From assembly GCF_026340975.1 (NCBI RefSeq), contig NZ_JAPEOS010000002.1:1547001-1611000 (forward strand): 64,000 bases of DNA, in the 5' to 3' direction. Of this stretch, positions 40,683-48,741 are shown in pieces. This DNA is from Streptomyces sp. NBC_01214 (GTDB taxonomy: Bacteria; Actinomycetota; Actinomycetes; Streptomycetales; Streptomycetaceae). The notes below the pieces were generated by a model. It had not been told where the DNA came from and made no database searches. It saw only the letters and a program-made list of their open reading frames with translations. Each line of letters starts with the position of its first letter. The first letter of the stretch is position 1. The translations under genes were made by a program, and so were the position numbers.

Positions 40683-42671
40683 ATGTCCCTCCCCGCACCT
40701 CCCCGTCCACCCGGCGCGCCCGCCGCCCGTAGGTCCGAACTGCCGCCCGTGCACGGCGCCGTCATCTGCGTCGCCGCGCCCTGTCTGGTCATCTCCCCGG
40801 AGCACGGCCAGCTGACCGGGCGCGGGATCGACGGGATCTACCGGTCCGGCCGCCGCCTACTCTCCCGCTGCGTACTGCGTGTCGGCGGCCGGGACCCGGT
40901 CGCCGTACAAGGGCGCAGCCTCGCTGCCGACCGGGCCGCGTTCACCGCTACCGTGCGCACCGGCTCCGAGCCCGGCCCCGACCCCGACATCGGTGTGGAA
41001 AGGGTCCGGTACGCGGACGGCACCGAGCGGATCACCCTGCGCAGCTTCGCGGCCCGGCCGGTACGCCTGCCCGTGGAGGTGCTGCTCGGCACCGACCTCG
41101 CGGAGCTGGCCGCCGTGGCCGCCGGGCGGGCCGGGCCGGAGCTGCCCGCCGGGGTGCACGCCGCCGGGCTGCGCTGGAGCACCGGCGAGGCGCAGGCCGT
41201 GACCGCGGCCGACCCGCCGCCGGACGACGCGCTGGCTTCGGCGGGACTGTTGCGCTGGCAGCTCGAACTGGCTCCCGGCGAATCCCGCACCATCGAGCTG
41301 CGGACCACCCAGCACCGGGTGGGGCGGGCCCCCGCCGGGCAGGTGGCCAACCCGCTGGCCGACGCCCGGGCCGAAGGGGACGACCCGAGGGCCGAGGCAT
41401 GGTTTCGGACCAGCGTCCAGGACCTGGGCGCGCTGCTCCTGCGGGACCCCGAGGAGCCGGGCGACGCCTTCGCCGCGGCGGGAGCGCCTTGGCGCCTGGG
41501 CCTGGCCCCGGCGGAATCGCTCTGGGCCGCCCGGATGGCGCTGCCGCTCGGAACCGGTCTCGCCGCGGCCACCCTGCGCATTCTCGCCCGGACCCAGAGC
41601 GAAGAGCGGGGACCCGACCTCGGGAAGATCCCGGGCCCGCTGCGCGGAGCGGGCGCGCAGCTTCCACCGGGGTGCACCGGCACCGAGGCGACCCTGGCGT
41701 TCCCAGTGGTGCTGGCCGAGGCCCGGCTGTGGGGCATGCCCGAAGAGGAGGTGGCCCGGCTGCTTCCGGCCGCCGAGCGGTGCCTGCTCTGGCTGCGTGG
41801 TGCGCTGGGGGAGGACGGTTTCCTGGCCGATCCCGACCCGGGTCCGCGGCGCTGCGAGACCCAGGCCCACGCCCATCGGGCCGCCGTGCTCGGCGCCGAT
41901 CTGCTCGCCGCGTGCGGACGGCCCGGGGCAGAGGAGTGGCGGGAGCGGGCGGTCGGGCTGCGGGAACGGTTCCGGGCCGGGTTCTGGATCGACGGTCCGG
42001 ACGGCGGCCGGCCCGCTTCGGCCCTCCACCCCGACGGGAGGCCGCTGCCGCGACTGACGGGGGCCGCCGCCCACCTGCTCGACACCGGGCTGCTCAGCGG
42101 CGGCAGGCTCGCCCCCGGTCTCCTGGACCGCACCCGCGCCGAGCAGCTGGCCCGGCTGCTCGGAGCCCCCGCCATGGATTCCGGATGGGGGCTGCGGAGC
42201 ATGGCCGTCAAGGAGCCGGGACACAACCCGTTCGGTCACCGTTCGGGCGCCGTGCGGCCGTACGAGAGTGCGGTGGCCGTGGCGGGCCTGGCCCAGGCCG
42301 GCTTCGAGAAGGAGGCCGCCGGCCTGCTCGCAGGCCTGCTGGACGCGGCGGAGGCCTTCGGGTACCGGCTACCGGAGATGTTCGCGGCCGAGCAGCGCAC
42401 CGCGGGGAGCGCCCCGGTGCCGCACCCGGCGGCCTGCCGCCCGGCTGCAGTGGCCGCAGCGGCCGGGATCCATGCGCTGACCGTCCTCGCCGGTATCCGC
42501 CCCGACGCCCCGGCGGGCACGGTCGCCCTCGCGCCCCTCTCCGGAGCCCCCCTGGGCGGGCTCAGGCTCTCGGGCCTACGGGTGGCGGGGGAGCCCTTCG
42601 CCGTCCGGATCAGCCGGCTCGGCCTCGGCATGGTGGAGGAGGCGGCCGATGTGCTCCAGTTGGGTGGTTGA
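40683..42671 (+). CDS. Glycogen debranching-type (amylo-alpha-1,6-glucosidase-like) protein
   Basis: A 662-residue protein of the bacterial glycogen-debranching family. The N-terminal beta domain (about 1-230) contains LVISPEHGQLTGRGIDGIYR then SGRRLLSRCVLRVGG, the typical N-terminal domain. The C-terminal (alpha/alpha)6-type part (about 260-650) contains AESLWAARMALPLGTGLAAA, SGWGLRSMAVKEPGHNPFGH and RSGAVRPYESAVAVAGLAQAG, then LFAAEQRT-like MFAAEQRTAGSAPVPHPAAC. The usual catalytic Asp/Glu could not be placed with certainty. ATG 40683 follows AAGGCGACAC. It follows the DUF4192 gene by 28 bp; both may be cotranscribed. Confidence 0.83.
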   Translation: MSLPAPPRPPGAPAARRSELPPVHGAVICVAAPCLVISPEHGQLTGRGIDGIYRSGRRLLSRCVLRVGGRDPVAVQGRSLAADRAAFTATVRTGSEPGPDPDIGVERVRYADGTERITLRSFAARPVRLPVEVLLGTDLAELAAVAAGRAGPELPAGVHAAGLRWSTGEAQAVTAADPPPDDALASAGLLRWQLELAPGESRTIELRTTQHRVGRAPAGQVANPLADARAEGDDPRAEAWFRTSVQDLGALLLRDPEEPGDAFAAAGAPWRLGLAPAESLWAARMALPLGTGLAAATLRILARTQSEERGPDLGKIPGPLRGAGAQLPPGCTGTEATLAFPVVLAEARLWGMPEEEVARLLPAAERCLLWLRGALGEDGFLADPDPGPRRCETQAHAHRAAVLGADLLAACGRPGAEEWRERAVGLRERFRAGFWIDGPDGGRPASALHPDGRPLPRLTGAAAHLLDTGLLSGGRLAPGLLDRTRAEQLARLLGAPAMDSGWGLRSMAVKEPGHNPFGHRSGAVRPYESAVAVAGLAQAGFEKEAAGLLAGLLDAAEAFGYRLPEMFAAEQRTAGSAPVPHPAACRPAAVAAAAGIHALTVLAGIRPDAPAGTVALAPLSGAPLGGLRLSGLRVAGEPFAVRISRLGLGMVEEAADVLQLGG

Positions 42672-42699
42672 GCACGCTCACCCCGTTCAGGCCGGACCG

Positions 42700-42713
42700 T
42701 CCGATCGATCGGA
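42700..42713. promoter_or_regulatory. 14-bp palindrome upstream of the NUDIX regulator gene
   Basis: TCCGATCGATCGGA is a perfect palindrome 79 bp before the NUDIX start. It could be an operator for the regulator, or part of a stem after the debranching gene. Confidence 0.4.
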
Positions 42714-42779
42714 GGCCCCTCGCCTTCGGGGCGCTGTCTTCAAGGTCACCAAAGCGCTGTTTATCGTCAGGCAGACGAC

Positions 42780-42785
42780 TATGAT
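42780..42785 (+). promoter_or_regulatory. -10 element TATGAT of a probable leaderless promoter
   Basis: TATGAT is close to consensus and ends exactly 6 nt before the ATG at 42792. No ribosome binding site is present. Confidence 0.55.
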
Positions 42786-42791
42786 CGCGGC

Positions 42792-43538
42792 ATGTCGCCC
42801 TACGACCCGTCGGCCTATCCGCCCTTCGCCGTCACCGTCGACCTGGTCGTGCTCACCGTGCGGCGCCACGCGCTCTGCGCGCTGGTCGTCCGGAGAGGTG
42901 AGCAGCCGTTCCAGGGGAGCTGGGCGCTGCCCGGAGGCTTCGTCCGCGGGGACGAGGACCTGGCGGGGGCCGCGGCCAGGGAGCTCGCCGAAGAGACGGG
43001 CCTGTGCGCGCACGACCCCGCCCTGCCCGGCGCGGGCAACGGGGCGCACCTCGAACAGCTGGCCACCTACGGCGATCCGAAGCGGGATCCGCGGATGCGT
43101 GTCGTCAGCGTGGCGCACCTGGTGCTGGCTCCGGACCTGCCTGCGCCCCGGGCCGGGGGCGACGCCAACAGCGCGCGCTGGGCCCCGGTCGACGAGGTGC
43201 TGGCCGACACCGACGAGGCCGCCACGGGGCTCGCCTTCGATCACGCCCGAATCCTCGCCGATGGTGTGGAGCGGGCCCGCTCGAAGATCGAGTACTCCTC
43301 GCTGGCCACTGCCTTCTGCCCGCCGGAGTTCACCGTCGGCGAGCTGCGCCGGGTCTACGAGGCGGTCTGGGGCGTGTCCCTCGACCCGCGCAACTTCCAC
43401 CGCAAGGTCACCGGCACCCCCGGGTTCCTGGTGCCGGCCGGAGGCACGACGACCCGTCAGGGTGGGCGTCCGGCCCAGCTGTTCCGGGCGGGCGGGGCCA
43501 CCCTCCTCAACCCGCCGATGCTGCGTCCGGAAGTCTGA
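42792..43538 (+). CDS. NUDIX domain regulator of NrtR architecture
   Basis: A 248-residue protein. An N-terminal NUDIX domain (about 10-160) has the full box GFVRGDEDLAGAAARELAEETGL, so hydrolase function is possible. The C-terminal ~75 residues form a winged helix (FTVGELRRVYEAVWGVSLDPRNFHRKVTGTPG, given in part), as in NrtR-type regulators of NAD metabolism. NrtR proteins bind ADP-ribose or similar in the NUDIX fold and leave DNA. No NAD gene is adjacent, so its target is unknown. A near-consensus TATGAT box 6 nt upstream and no ribosome binding site suggest leaderless translation. Confidence 0.85.
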   Translation: MSPYDPSAYPPFAVTVDLVVLTVRRHALCALVVRRGEQPFQGSWALPGGFVRGDEDLAGAAARELAEETGLCAHDPALPGAGNGAHLEQLATYGDPKRDPRMRVVSVAHLVLAPDLPAPRAGGDANSARWAPVDEVLADTDEAATGLAFDHARILADGVERARSKIEYSSLATAFCPPEFTVGELRRVYEAVWGVSLDPRNFHRKVTGTPGFLVPAGGTTTRQGGRPAQLFRAGGATLLNPPMLRPEV

Positions 43539-43611
43539 CGCCGCGGCGTACGAGGCGTCGTCGGTAGCCGTGGGACCGCCGTGCGCGGTCCTAGGACCGG
43601 GGCTGGTCCCA

Positions 43612-43634
43612 GGACCCGGTCCGGTACCGGGTCC
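43612..43634 (+). terminator. Terminator-like stem after the NUDIX gene
   Basis: A perfect 9-bp stem (43612-43620 with 43626-43634) closes a 5-nt CCGGT loop. It lies 73 bp past the NUDIX stop. The downstream AT-richer stretch (43690-43725) with repeated ATATCG words likely holds the promoter of the ABC transporter gene. Confidence 0.55.
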
Positions 43635-43774
43635 GGACCCGCCGTCCGTGCGGGGCCCGGTCGCAGTATCGGCATTCCATCGGACCGGTTGCGCCGAATA
43701 TCGGACATATCGCGTTATCTTGCTTGCGGTACCCACCCTGCCGCTGAGCGGTCTCACCCCCCGCGAGAGAAGCG

Positions 43775-45568
43775 ATGCTCCAGGCCATCGGACTCACCAG
43801 CAAGCCCCGCCCCGACGCCCCGCCCCTCGTGGACGACCTCACCTTCGAGGCCCGCCCGGGGCAAGTGACCGCCCTGCTCGGCGAGCCGGGATCGGGCAAG
43901 ACCACCGCACTGCGGCTCATGCTCGAACTCGAACCGGGCCGCGGCGTCACCTACTTCCGCGGCCGCGCGCTGCACCGGATCCCGCACCCCGGCCGTGAGG
44001 TCGGAGTGCTCCTCGGCGACGTTCCCGGCAACCCCGCGCGGACCGTCCGCAACCAGCTGCGGATGCTTTGCGCCGCGGCCGGGGTGCCGGCTTCCCGGGC
44101 CGACACCATGTTGGATGTCGTCGGCATCGCGGGACTGCGGGACCAACGGCTCGGCTCGCTGTCGCTCGGCATGGAGCGCCGGGTCGCACTGGCCTCGGCG
44201 CTGCTCGCCGATCCGTGCACCCTGCTGCTCGACGAGCCGGGTGCCGGACTCTCCCCCCGCGAACGCGGCTGGCTGCACGGTCTGCTGCGCGGCCACGCCT
44301 CCCTCGGCGGCGCGGTGCTCTTCACCACCGACGACGCCAAGGAAGCCGCCCGCAGCGCCGACCGCGTCGTCAGCATCGAGGCGGGCCGGCTCGTCGCCGA
44401 CCAGGACGCGGCCGATTTCGCCCGGACCAGGCTGCGACCGAGGGTCGCCGTGCGCACCCCGCACGCGGCCCGGCTGGCCGACGTACTGGGCCGGGAAGCC
44501 AGGGCCGCCCGGCGCTCGGTGGAGATCGTCGCCGAGAGCGGCAGCCGCCTGTCGGTGTACGGCAGCAACTGCGCCGAGATCGGCGAGGCGGCGTTCCGGA
44601 ACGGCGTGCTGGTCCACCAGCTCGCCGACGAGACGGGCGACGCCGGTGCGCCGACGGCGCCGGTCCCGGCCGCGCGCACCTCGGCCGGAACGTCACCGGA
44701 GCCCGACGCGGCCCCCACCGAGGCCGTCGACGGGGCCTGCGCCGAACACCCCCGGCAGATCCGCTCCGGGCGTCCGACCTCGGCCGTGCGCCGTGTGGGC
44801 GGCCCGCTGCGTCCCCTGCGCTACGAGTTGCTCCGGGTCTTCGGGACCGCCACCCCCGTCCTCACCGCCGCCCTCGTCGTCGTCGTCTCCGTCCTCACCG
44901 CCCTGGTGCTGGCCCGGACCGGGCAGACCCCGCAGAACCGGCTGCTCGCCGCCTGGCCCGAACTGCTGCCACTACCGCCCGCCGCCCTGGGTGCGGGCCT
45001 GCTCGGGGCCCTGGCCTTCGGCGAGGAGTACCGCTACCCCGCCCTCGCCGCCGACCGGGGCACCGTGCCCCGCCGGATGGGGTTGCTCACGGCCAAGCTG
45101 GGCGTCAGTGCCGCCCTCGCGCTGCTGCTGGGCGCCCTGACGGTGGCCGCCGACGCCGCCGCCCTCGCGCTGGTCTTCGACAGCGGTCCGCTGCGCACCC
45201 CGGTGGAGTGGCTCTCCCCGGCCGTGAGTTGGGCCGGGCTGCTCGTCGGCTGCTCCTGGGCCGGCGTACTGGCCTCCGGTGTCTTCCGGTCCGCCACCGC
45301 GGGACTGGCCGCGGTGCTCGCCGTGCCGGTGATGGTGGTTCCGCTGGTGCGCAAGGTACTGGAGGGCTCGTCCGCGTACCCGTCGACCGGGCTCGGGTCC
45401 CGCCTGCGCGGCCTGACCTGGGGGCAGTGGCCGCCGGAGGTCGACCGCCTGCTGGTGGGGGCCCTCCGGGTGATGGCCCAACCCGTCGGGACCGCGCTGG
45501 TGTTGTCGCTGATGGTCCTGTTGTGCGCCTATGGGTTCACCGGACTGCGCAGCCGGGTCCGTTGGTGA
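43775..45568 (+). CDS. ABC transporter with ATPase and membrane domains in one polypeptide
   Basis: A 597-residue protein. The N-terminal ABC ATPase (about 1-225) has Walker A LLGEPGSGKTTALRL (near 36), a signature-like LGSLSLGMERRVALASAL (near 127) and Walker B CTLLLDEPGAGLSP (near 148). The signature LSLGM departs from LSGGQ, though the S and the spacing are kept. An Ala/Pro-rich linker (about 285-345) follows. The C-terminal ~250 residues carry about six hydrophobic segments, as in ABC-2-type permeases. It may homodimerise as an exporter. GAGAGAAGCG precedes the ATG. It lies just before whiH, a conserved position in Streptomyces; no substrate is known. Confidence 0.82.
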   Translation: MLQAIGLTSKPRPDAPPLVDDLTFEARPGQVTALLGEPGSGKTTALRLMLELEPGRGVTYFRGRALHRIPHPGREVGVLLGDVPGNPARTVRNQLRMLCAAAGVPASRADTMLDVVGIAGLRDQRLGSLSLGMERRVALASALLADPCTLLLDEPGAGLSPRERGWLHGLLRGHASLGGAVLFTTDDAKEAARSADRVVSIEAGRLVADQDAADFARTRLRPRVAVRTPHAARLADVLGREARAARRSVEIVAESGSRLSVYGSNCAEIGEAAFRNGVLVHQLADETGDAGAPTAPVPAARTSAGTSPEPDAAPTEAVDGACAEHPRQIRSGRPTSAVRRVGGPLRPLRYELLRVFGTATPVLTAALVVVVSVLTALVLARTGQTPQNRLLAAWPELLPLPPAALGAGLLGALAFGEEYRYPALAADRGTVPRRMGLLTAKLGVSAALALLLGALTVAADAAALALVFDSGPLRTPVEWLSPAVSWAGLLVGCSWAGVLASGVFRSATAGLAAVLAVPVMVVPLVRKVLEGSSAYPSTGLGSRLRGLTWGQWPPEVDRLLVGALRVMAQPVGTALVLSLMVLLCAYGFTGLRSRVRW

Positions 45569-45642
45569 TCGTTCCGGTTCGGGAGAAGTCGCGGACGGGA
45601 CCGTTGCGGTCCGTGTCACGTCAAGCGGACCGCAACTCCCCG

Positions 45643-45667
45643 CAAAACGTCTGGTTCTTTACGATAA
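45643..45667 (+). promoter_or_regulatory. Candidate sigma-WhiG-type promoter for whiH
   Basis: The -10-like TACGATAA (45660-45667) matches 6 of 8 bases of the sigma-WhiG -10 consensus GCCGATAA. A CAAA at 45643-45646 could be the -35, but its spacing (13 bp) is shorter than the usual 15-16. In S. coelicolor whiH is WhiG-dependent (established), which makes the match worth noting. It lies 93 bp before the start codon. Confidence 0.35.
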
Positions 45668-45759
45668 GTCGTCAATTGCGTAGGTGGCACCGATCACCCT
45701 TTCGTGTGCTTTTCACCAAAGACCTCAAGGGTCATGGAGGCACGGCCGACAAAGGATTC

Positions 45760-46647
45760 GTGAGTACCCTTGCGCACACCATGATGACCGCCGCCCGCCA
45801 CGCCGACTCCGGCCTCGCCGGCCCGGGCGAACTCGACCGCTACCCCTACGCGGAGACCCCCGGGTCCGACCGCGTCGGAGCGCCCCACTGGGACGGTGCC
45901 GACGTCGAGTTGAGCCGCGTCGGCCGCCGAGCGGCAGGCAGCCGTGGACGCGGACTGCACGGCCAACTCGTCCAGCAGCTCGGCCAGATGATCGTTTCCG
46001 GCGACCTCGGTGCGGACCGCCCGCTGGTCCCCGAGGAGATCGGCCAGCGCTTCGAGGTCTCCCGCACGGTCGTCCGCGAATCGCTGCGGGTCCTGGAGGC
46101 CAAGGGCCTCGTCAGCGCCCGCCCCAACGTCGGCACCCGGGTCCGCCCCGTCGCCGACTGGAACCTGCTCGACCCCGACATCATCGAATGGCGCGCCTTC
46201 GGCCCCCAGCGCGACGACCAGCGCCGCGAGCTCGGTGAGCTCCGCTGGACCATCGAGCCGCTCGCCGCCCGCCTCGCCGCCGGCCACGGTCGTCCGGACA
46301 TCCAGCAGCGCCTCTCGGACATGGTCGAGATCATGGGCCACGCCCTCGGCCAGGGTGACGCGATCACCTTCGCGCGCGCCGACAACGAATTCCACGCGCT
46401 CCTGATCCAGGTCGCCGGAAACCGCATGCTGGAGCACCTTTCCGGCATCGTCACCGCCGCCCTCCAGGTCTCCGGCAGCCCGATCACCGCCTGCGACCGC
46501 CCGAGCGAAACCTGCGTCGCGCACCACGCGCGGATGGTGGAGGCCCTCGCCGCGGGTGACGCGACGGGCGCCGAGAACGCCATGCGCCAGCTCCTGACGG
46601 TTCATCCGGAGGTCGAGCGCGTGGTCCCCGCCCCGCGCGAGCACTGA
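45760..46647 (+). CDS. whiH: Sporulation transcription factor WhiH (GntR/FadR family)
   Basis: A 295-residue GntR-family regulator required for late aerial-hypha septation in Streptomyces. The N-terminal ~55 residues are variable. The winged helix (about 60-130) contains LHGQLVQQLGQMIVSGDLGA, VPEEIGQRFEVSRTVVRESL and RVLEAKGLVSARPNVGTRV. The FadR-type FCD domain (about 145-280) follows, with metal or ligand residues in FARADNEFHALLIQVAGNRM and VAHHARMVEALAAGD. GTG 45760 follows AAAGGA at 5 nt. The position directly before hrdB is that of S. coelicolor whiH (recalled SCO5819). A terminator separates it from hrdB. Confidence 0.93.
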   Translation: MSTLAHTMMTAARHADSGLAGPGELDRYPYAETPGSDRVGAPHWDGADVELSRVGRRAAGSRGRGLHGQLVQQLGQMIVSGDLGADRPLVPEEIGQRFEVSRTVVRESLRVLEAKGLVSARPNVGTRVRPVADWNLLDPDIIEWRAFGPQRDDQRRELGELRWTIEPLAARLAAGHGRPDIQQRLSDMVEIMGHALGQGDAITFARADNEFHALLIQVAGNRMLEHLSGIVTAALQVSGSPITACDRPSETCVAHHARMVEALAAGDATGAENAMRQLLTVHPEVERVVPAPREH

Positions 46648-46681
46648 CGGGCGGACGCGCGGGGGCGCGGGGGTGCAGAAC

Positions 46682-46713
46682 GTGTCGCCGGGCCCGGTCG
46701 GGTCCGGCGACAC
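46682..46713 (+). terminator. Terminator after whiH
   Basis: A 14-bp stem with one G-T wobble (46682-46695 with 46700-46713) closes a GGTC tetraloop, 34 bp past the whiH stop. Confidence 0.8.
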
Positions 46714-47020
46714 CGGCGTGAGGCCCCTATTCGTGGTGGTTCGGCACGCGCGAAGCACCGGGTATGACCACAGGAGCGGCACTCGTGCGTACGGGGTGTG
46801 ACTCGGGCCACGAATATTGGGCGTAACGCTCTGCGAGGTCACGCGATGACGTAAGAGGTGATGGCCGACGGAGGGAAGACAGCAGCCCTTGGGGGTGCTG
46901 TGCAGCTCCCCGGCCCCTGCCCGCGCCGCCGGCCCATCCCCGGTTGGTGGTCGTCGGCACCGGTCCAGCACCACCAGGCCCGGGGTCGGAAGCCGTTCCC
47001 ATCGTTCCGAGAGGTTGTTC
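46714..47020 (+). promoter_or_regulatory. Promoter and long leader region of hrdB
   Basis: About 300 bases without a gene. It contains GGTGTGACTCGGGCCACGAA with a TATTGG word (46815-46820) that could be promoter elements, and several stem-forming segments closer to the gene: CAGCA...TGCTG near 46880-46905, and TGGTGGT (46945-46951) with ACCACCA (46970-46976). Main hrdB transcription in S. coelicolor depends on the sigma factor ShbA (established), but I could not place its elements with confidence. Confidence 0.4.
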
Positions 47021-48604
47021 GTGTCGGCCAGCACATCCCGTACGCTCCCGCCGGAGATCGCCGATTCCGAGTCTGTGATGGCGCTCATCGAGCGGGGCAA
47101 GGCCGAGGGGCAGATCGCCGGCGATGACGTGCGTCGGGCCTTCGAGGCTGACCAGATTCCTGCGACCCAGTGGAAGAATGTTCTGCGCAGCCTCAACCAG
47201 ATCCTCGAGGAAGAGGGTGTGACGCTGATGGTCAGTGCCGCGGAGTCGCCCAAGCGCACCACCCGCAAGAGCGTCGCAGCCAAGAGCCCCGCCAAGCGGA
47301 CGGCCACCGAGACCGTCAAGAAGACGGCGGCCAGGACGACGGCAGCGCAGCCCGCGGCCACCGCGGTCCCGGCAGCCGGGGCGGCGGACCCGGAGATCGT
47401 GGACGCGCTCGCGGGAGAGCCCGGAACGGAGCCCGCCGCCAAGAAGACGGCGGCGAAGAAGACGGCGGCCAAGAAGGCCGCCCCCGCCAAGAAGACCGCT
47501 GCCAAGAAGACGGCGGCGAAGAAGACCGCCGCCAAGAAGGACGCGGACGAGGCGGGCGAGGACGAGACCGCGGACGAGGGTCCGGACGCCGTCAAGGCCG
47601 AGGCCGAGGAAGAGGAGGAGGGCGGGGAGAACAAGGGCTTCGTCATCTCCGACGACGAGGACGACGCCCCCGCCCAGCAGGTCGTGGTCGCCGGCGCCAC
47701 CGCCGACCCGGTCAAGGACTACCTCAAGCAGATCGGCAAGGTCCCCCTCCTCAACGCCGAGCAGGAGGTGGAGCTCGCCAAGCGCATCGAGGCGGGCCTG
47801 TTCGCCGAGGACAAGCTGGCGAACTCCGACAAGCTGGCGCCCAAGCTCAAGCGCGAGCTGGAGATCATCGCCGAGGACGGCCGCCGCGCGAAGAACCACC
47901 TGCTGGAGGCCAACCTCCGCCTCGTCGTCTCCCTCGCCAAGCGCTACACGGGCCGCGGCATGCTCTTCCTGGACCTGATCCAGGAGGGCAACCTGGGTCT
48001 GATCCGCGCGGTCGAGAAGTTCGACTACACCAAGGGCTACAAGTTCTCGACCTATGCCACGTGGTGGATCCGCCAGGCGATCACGCGCGCCATGGCCGAC
48101 CAGGCACGCACCATCCGCATCCCGGTGCACATGGTCGAGGTCATCAACAAGCTCGCCCGTGTCCAGCGCCAGATGCTCCAGGACCTGGGCCGCGAGCCCA
48201 CCCCGGAGGAGCTGGCCAAGGAACTCGACATGACCCCCGAGAAGGTCATCGAGGTCCAGAAGTACGGCCGTGAGCCGATCTCCCTGCACACGCCGCTCGG
48301 TGAGGACGGCGACAGCGAGTTCGGCGACCTCATCGAGGACTCCGAGGCGGTCGTCCCGGCCGATGCGGTGAGCTTCACGCTGCTGCAGGAGCAGCTGCAC
48401 TCGGTGCTCGACACCCTGAGCGAGCGCGAGGCCGGTGTGGTCTCGATGCGGTTCGGCCTCACGGACGGCCAGCCCAAGACCCTCGACGAGATCGGCAAGG
48501 TCTACGGGGTCACGCGTGAGCGGATCCGTCAGATCGAGTCGAAGACGATGTCGAAGCTCCGGCACCCGTCCCGCTCCCAGGTGCTCCGCGACTACCTGGA
48601 CTGA
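47021..48604 (+). CDS. hrdB: Principal RNA polymerase sigma factor HrdB
   Basis: The essential sigma-70 factor for vegetative transcription in Streptomyces. The 527-residue product has region 1.1 (about 1-75), then a long Lys/Ala-rich stretch with KKTAAKK repeats (about 80-175) and an acidic segment, as in known HrdB. Regions 1.2-4.2 follow: DPVKDYLKQIGKVPLLNAEQ, NLRLVVSLAKRYTGRGM, FSTYATWWIRQAITRAMADQ (2.4), and VYGVTRERIRQIESKTM (4.2 HTH). From region 1.2 on it is nearly identical to S. coelicolor HrdB as I remember it. GTG 47021 follows GAGAGG and gives VSASTSRTLPPEI. A 373-bp gap upstream holds promoter and structured leader. Confidence 0.98.
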   Translation: MSASTSRTLPPEIADSESVMALIERGKAEGQIAGDDVRRAFEADQIPATQWKNVLRSLNQILEEEGVTLMVSAAESPKRTTRKSVAAKSPAKRTATETVKKTAARTTAAQPAATAVPAAGAADPEIVDALAGEPGTEPAAKKTAAKKTAAKKAAPAKKTAAKKTAAKKTAAKKDADEAGEDETADEGPDAVKAEAEEEEEGGENKGFVISDDEDDAPAQQVVVAGATADPVKDYLKQIGKVPLLNAEQEVELAKRIEAGLFAEDKLANSDKLAPKLKRELEIIAEDGRRAKNHLLEANLRLVVSLAKRYTGRGMLFLDLIQEGNLGLIRAVEKFDYTKGYKFSTYATWWIRQAITRAMADQARTIRIPVHMVEVINKLARVQRQMLQDLGREPTPEELAKELDMTPEKVIEVQKYGREPISLHTPLGEDGDSEFGDLIEDSEAVVPADAVSFTLLQEQLHSVLDTLSEREAGVVSMRFGLTDGQPKTLDEIGKVYGVTRERIRQIESKTMSKLRHPSRSQVLRDYLD

Positions 48605-48662
48605 CCGGGCGGCTTTCGGCGGCTCCGGGCGCCGTCGACAGCAGATGGGGACGACAGGACGA

Positions 48663-48692
48663 CGGTGGCCGCGCGGGTGCGCTCGGCCACCG
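48663..48692 (+). terminator. Probable hrdB terminator
   Basis: CGGTGGCC (48663-48670) pairs with GGCCACCG (48685-48692) across a 14-nt loop, 59 bp past the hrdB stop. Confidence 0.5.
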
Positions 48693-48741
48693 GGCGACCC
48701 ACTCTGGGTGGAGTCATGAACACTCGGAGTCAGGAGGCCTC

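Noticed and set aside
44068..45759. Upstream extension of the whiH frame through the ABC transporter gene
   Set aside because: It overlaps the ABC transporter gene in another frame. GTG 45760 with AAAGGA gives the known WhiH length.
47400..47560. Lys/Ala-rich repeats in hrdB as a possible frameshift or unrelated insertion
   Set aside because: The frame stays open and HrdB proteins normally carry such a KKTAAKK-rich stretch between region 1.1 and region 1.2.
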